From Bemisia tabaci (Eukaryota > Arthropoda > Insecta > Hemiptera > Aleyrodidae), in assembly GCF_918797505.1 (NCBI RefSeq), contig NC_092797.1, positions 52,798,157-52,862,156 of the forward strand: 64,000 nucleotides of DNA, written 5' to 3'. Shown piece by piece: positions 61,599 to 64,000 of this stretch. Numbering within the stretch: position 1 is the first letter of the stretch; each line of letters begins with the position of its first letter. Under the pieces are notes generated by a model. That model saw nothing but the letters and a program-made list of their open reading frames with translations. It was not told the origin of the DNA and did no database searches. Made by a program: the position numbers and the translations under genes.

Positions 61599-61724
61599 AA
61601 TTGGTGACGTGACTGGTGGTCCACTGTGTCCATTCGAACAGAAGTCGCACACTTTTCCATGTTTTTTTCGAAACTGGACTTTTGGTGGTACGCCAATCTT
61701 CAAATACCCATTTCGATCTTGAAT

Positions 61725-62350
61725 GGGCCTGTTGCATGCAAGAGATACAGCCGTGCGAATAGACTTTTTAGAGGCTAAATGACACGAAAAACACGATGGT
61801 CACATCAAAAAAGTCTGAAATACACTCCGTACTGCGCAATTTGTGTTGTCAGGAACGCGCTTTTTCAAATTTCCCGCGTCTGGGGGCAGTTTTCTAACGG
61901 AAACAATTAACGGCAACTCGCGGCTATTTCCGGTCAACTAAAACTGACAACATAACCTAAAAATCGGAGCTCGTGACATCGTGAAATGAAATGTAGAAGG
62001 ATTGCGTTGGATATTTAAAAGTTGATCGATTTGGTTACCGCATAAAGCGTATATGGACCACTGTAGGAGATCACGTTGGGTTTGTAAACAAACTGAAGGA
62101 AAAAATAACAACAACAACAACAACGACTCGGCATCTTCGGGAAATCATCGAGCCCGCCGTTTGCTCGTTTCCGGTGATTAGAAAACTGCCCCCAGACGCG
62201 GGAAATTTGAAAAAGCGCGTTCCTAACAACGCAAATTGCGCAGTAAGGAGTGTATTTCAGACTTTTTTAATGTGACCATCGTAATTTTCGTGTCATTTAA
62301 CCTCTAAAAAGTCTATTCGCGCGGCTGTATCTCTTGCATGCAACAGGCCC
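61725..62350. mobile_element. 626-bp foldback with arms of about 175 bp
   Basis: GGGCCTGTTGCATGCAAGAG mirrors 62,331-62,350; AAAATTTGAAAAAGCGCGTT-type blocks mirror at 61,855 and 62,215. The 260-bp centre is unique. The pre-insertion sequence is visible at 44,645-44,670. Confidence 0.88.
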
Positions 62351-62400
62351 ATTTTGTGGACTCTGGACTGAGGATTTTCTTACCCCGGACAGTCATATAT

Positions 62401-62626
62401 CGATGGCCAAAGTGTAAAACCACTTACCTCCTTCGCGGTGTTTCAAAATGTCTACTCTTATTTTGTTTATTTGAAGATATTCAAAGCTTGAAATTCACAC
62501 AGAATAGTCTGCTAACATAGAAGAAAAACTAAGAAAGTTTTCAAGAAATTACATTGCCTAATTTCCCGAAGAAACAGTGAAGTATGACAGGAAGTGGTTC
62601 TGATCTTTGGCCACGGATACGGTGGA
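62401..62626. mobile_element. MITE with CGATGGCCAAAGTG ends
   Basis: Left CGATGGCCAAAGTGTAAAAC, right GATCTTTGGCCACGG, with GAAGTATGACAGGAAGTGG inside. Confidence 0.75.
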
Positions 62627-62646
62627 AAAGTTGCGCTGCACCTTTG

Positions 62647-62967
62647 TAGAGTCCCTTTACACTGAGAGTCAAGACCAACCCCCCCCCCCCTCCCTCATGG
62701 AGTTACAAAAGGGAATAAATTTTACACAAATTGAAAGTTTTTCGTAATCTTTGATCACCGATTCTCCAATTCCTTTTTCCGTTCCTTCTCTCATTCCATT
62801 TGTTCCTTGCCGAACCCATAATTCCCCGGTCCATTCCAGATTATAATCTTTGCAATTGGTGAAAATGTAATCTTCATTCCCGTTTGTGACACTGTGGAGG
62901 CCTAAAATACGGGAACCAATGAGAAATGGATTCACATTGTCTTGACTCTCAGTATAAAGGGACTCTA
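62647..62967. mobile_element. TAGAGTCCC element, second copy
   Basis: TAGAGTCCCTTTACACTGAG and complement at 62,940-62,967. Flanking octamers agree at 6 of 8 positions. A C run lies inside at about 62,681-62,690. Confidence 0.75.
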
Positions 62968-63038
62968 GACCGTTGCAAGAAAACAGTGGTCTAAAAATGG
63001 TGTGGCTGGATACGACAACGTGGCGGGAACATGTAAAT

Positions 63039-63150
63039 GGAAGCATCTCTGCCAAACGGAACTAAGTGCATTAAGACATGAACCCTGAGACTCATAAGAG
63101 TACATGCATAACAGGGCTCACGTCGTAAGGCACATAGTTCCGTTTGATCC
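63039..63150. mobile_element. GGACGTATTTCTATCAAAC element, 112-bp form, AAAT duplication
   Basis: Ends GGAAGCATCTCTGCCAAACG and GTTCCGTTTGATCC; AAAT on both sides (63,035-63,038; 63,151-63,154). Confidence 0.82.
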
Positions 63151-63508
63151 AAATGTAAGAGGCTGAGCCGTGGTAATCCGGTGACCGTTTTGAGGAAGAT
63201 TGAGCGTGCGCTGATTGTAAGCTGACGAGTGTGAGTGCTTGAGCCGGGCTTAAAAGCAAGACGCCAGCGCCAGCACATATTTTTTGCCCATTTGTACACG
63301 CGGATCCGATGAAAACTATCCAGAGACAAATTACAGACCGATACTCCCCGGCCCCCGACCAGAGCCAGGGTTCAGAAATCCCCACCGGCTTGCCAAGTTG
63401 TTCAAATTTTGACGCGTTTAAAACTCGCGTATTTCTTTCTTCACGGAAAAAATGGATTGCTGACTTAACAATTAAATTCTTAAAAAATATGTCCGACAAG
63501 TTTTAAAT

Positions 63509-63690
63509 CGACGGTGAAATTACCAGGCCACGTATCTCGTTTGCGTTGTTTAAAAAATTTATTTTTTTGGAGGTGAACAAATCAGTATCATTTATTTAAA
63601 CTTTCATAGAATTGTCTTCGCATAGAGAGGAAAAAACACGGGAGTTTTCAAGAATTGACGTTGAGTAGCTATTCGTTAAAAAAATGAACC
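63509..63690. mobile_element. Truncated CGACGGTGAAA MITE
   Basis: Left CGACGGTGAAATTACCAGGC; lacks the right inverted end. It abuts a truncated GTCCGACA-type element at 63,444-63,508. Confidence 0.7.
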
Positions 63691-63699
63691 CTGGTAAAA

Positions 63700-64000
63700 A
63701 TTGGCAGTAGAATCTGTGTTCCAAAATATCATAGACCTACGGCCGGCTGTAAGATTTCCAATAGCTTCTACAGCCGGCTACACAATTTCTTATAGCCTTT
63801 TATAGCCGATGGCGACTGGGCAACAGCCAGGCGATAAAGTGTATGCTAAACGGCTTTAATTACGGATGCTCGGACTTGGTGAGTTTTTGGAATTCTGCTC
63901 TTTTTGGGCCGTAGTATCTTGATTTATTTTGCGAGGAAAGCTCCGTACTTTTGATGGATGCCTGCCATTCCTAATATATTACAGCGCCTCCAGTTTCGTA
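63700..64000. mobile_element. GCGTGAAGTATCCCTG family element, inverse of 37.86-38.16 kb, cut by the window edge
   Basis: GCAGTAGAATCTGTGTTCCA, ACGGCCGGCTGTAAGATTTC and GGGCCGTAGTATCTTGATTT are the reverse complement of the 37.7-38.2 kb element in order. Confidence 0.8.

Noticed and set aside
58710..64000. CNG transmembrane or pore exons in the right-hand 5 kb
   Set aside because: I looked on the minus strand for the pore and S6 motifs in good splice context and found none; they probably lie beyond 64 kb.

Overview
This is a eukaryotic, AT-rich, intron-rich window, most likely from an insect. Two conserved animal genes can be read as split exons with GT-AG borders, and almost everything else is non-coding DNA full of small inverted-repeat transposons. 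Several repeat motifs remind me of hemipteran (whitefly-like) genomes, but that is recollection, not a search, and the species should be treated as open. There are no bacterial operons, rRNAs, tRNAs or CRISPR arrays that I can support.

Layout. (1) 1-8,043, plus strand: nine exons of the tRNA-splicing ligase RtcB (HSPC117), from residue 32 to the stop. The reading frame joins perfectly and totals 474 residues, with every metal-binding and guanylylation residue present. The first exon lies off the left edge. Intron 3 carries a decayed Mutator-like element. (2) 8,044-24,854: the gap between two convergent genes. It holds a MITE 160 bp past the RtcB stop, a nested foldback element at 9.4-10.1 kb, and a roughly 340-bp satellite in two opposing blocks (11.69-14.94 and about 17.98-20.49 kb) separated by about 3 kb of foldback and hAT-like DNA. 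A 99-bp tandem duplication lies just after the first block, and mostly unique AT-rich DNA follows from 21.3 kb. (3) 24,855-58,687 and beyond, minus strand: seven 3' exons of a cyclic nucleotide-gated (CNG) channel subunit. They encode the C-linker, the complete cyclic nucleotide-binding domain, a variable tail and a C-terminal coiled coil. The transmembrane and pore exons must lie beyond the right edge. The introns reach 16 kb and are packed with nested elements. (4) 58,688-64,000: the next CNG intron, again full of MITEs.

How the parts relate. RtcB (RNA ligase in nucleus and cytosol) and the CNG channel (plasma-membrane sensory transduction) have no known joint role; they are simply tail-to-tail neighbours. 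The interest of the window is the mobile-element archaeology. At least four short inverted-repeat families have members with 4-bp A/T-rich target duplications, hAT-like MITEs have perfect 8-bp duplications, and one TAGAGTCCC-ended element has a perfect 9-bp duplication. Several insertions can be dated relative to each other because paralogous empty sites exist in the same window. A set of short-period degenerate arrays (31.7-32.2, 37.3-37.5, 57.2-57.8 kb and the ends of the intron-3 element) may represent terminal-array elements that are poorly described. I see no convincing new protein-coding system.
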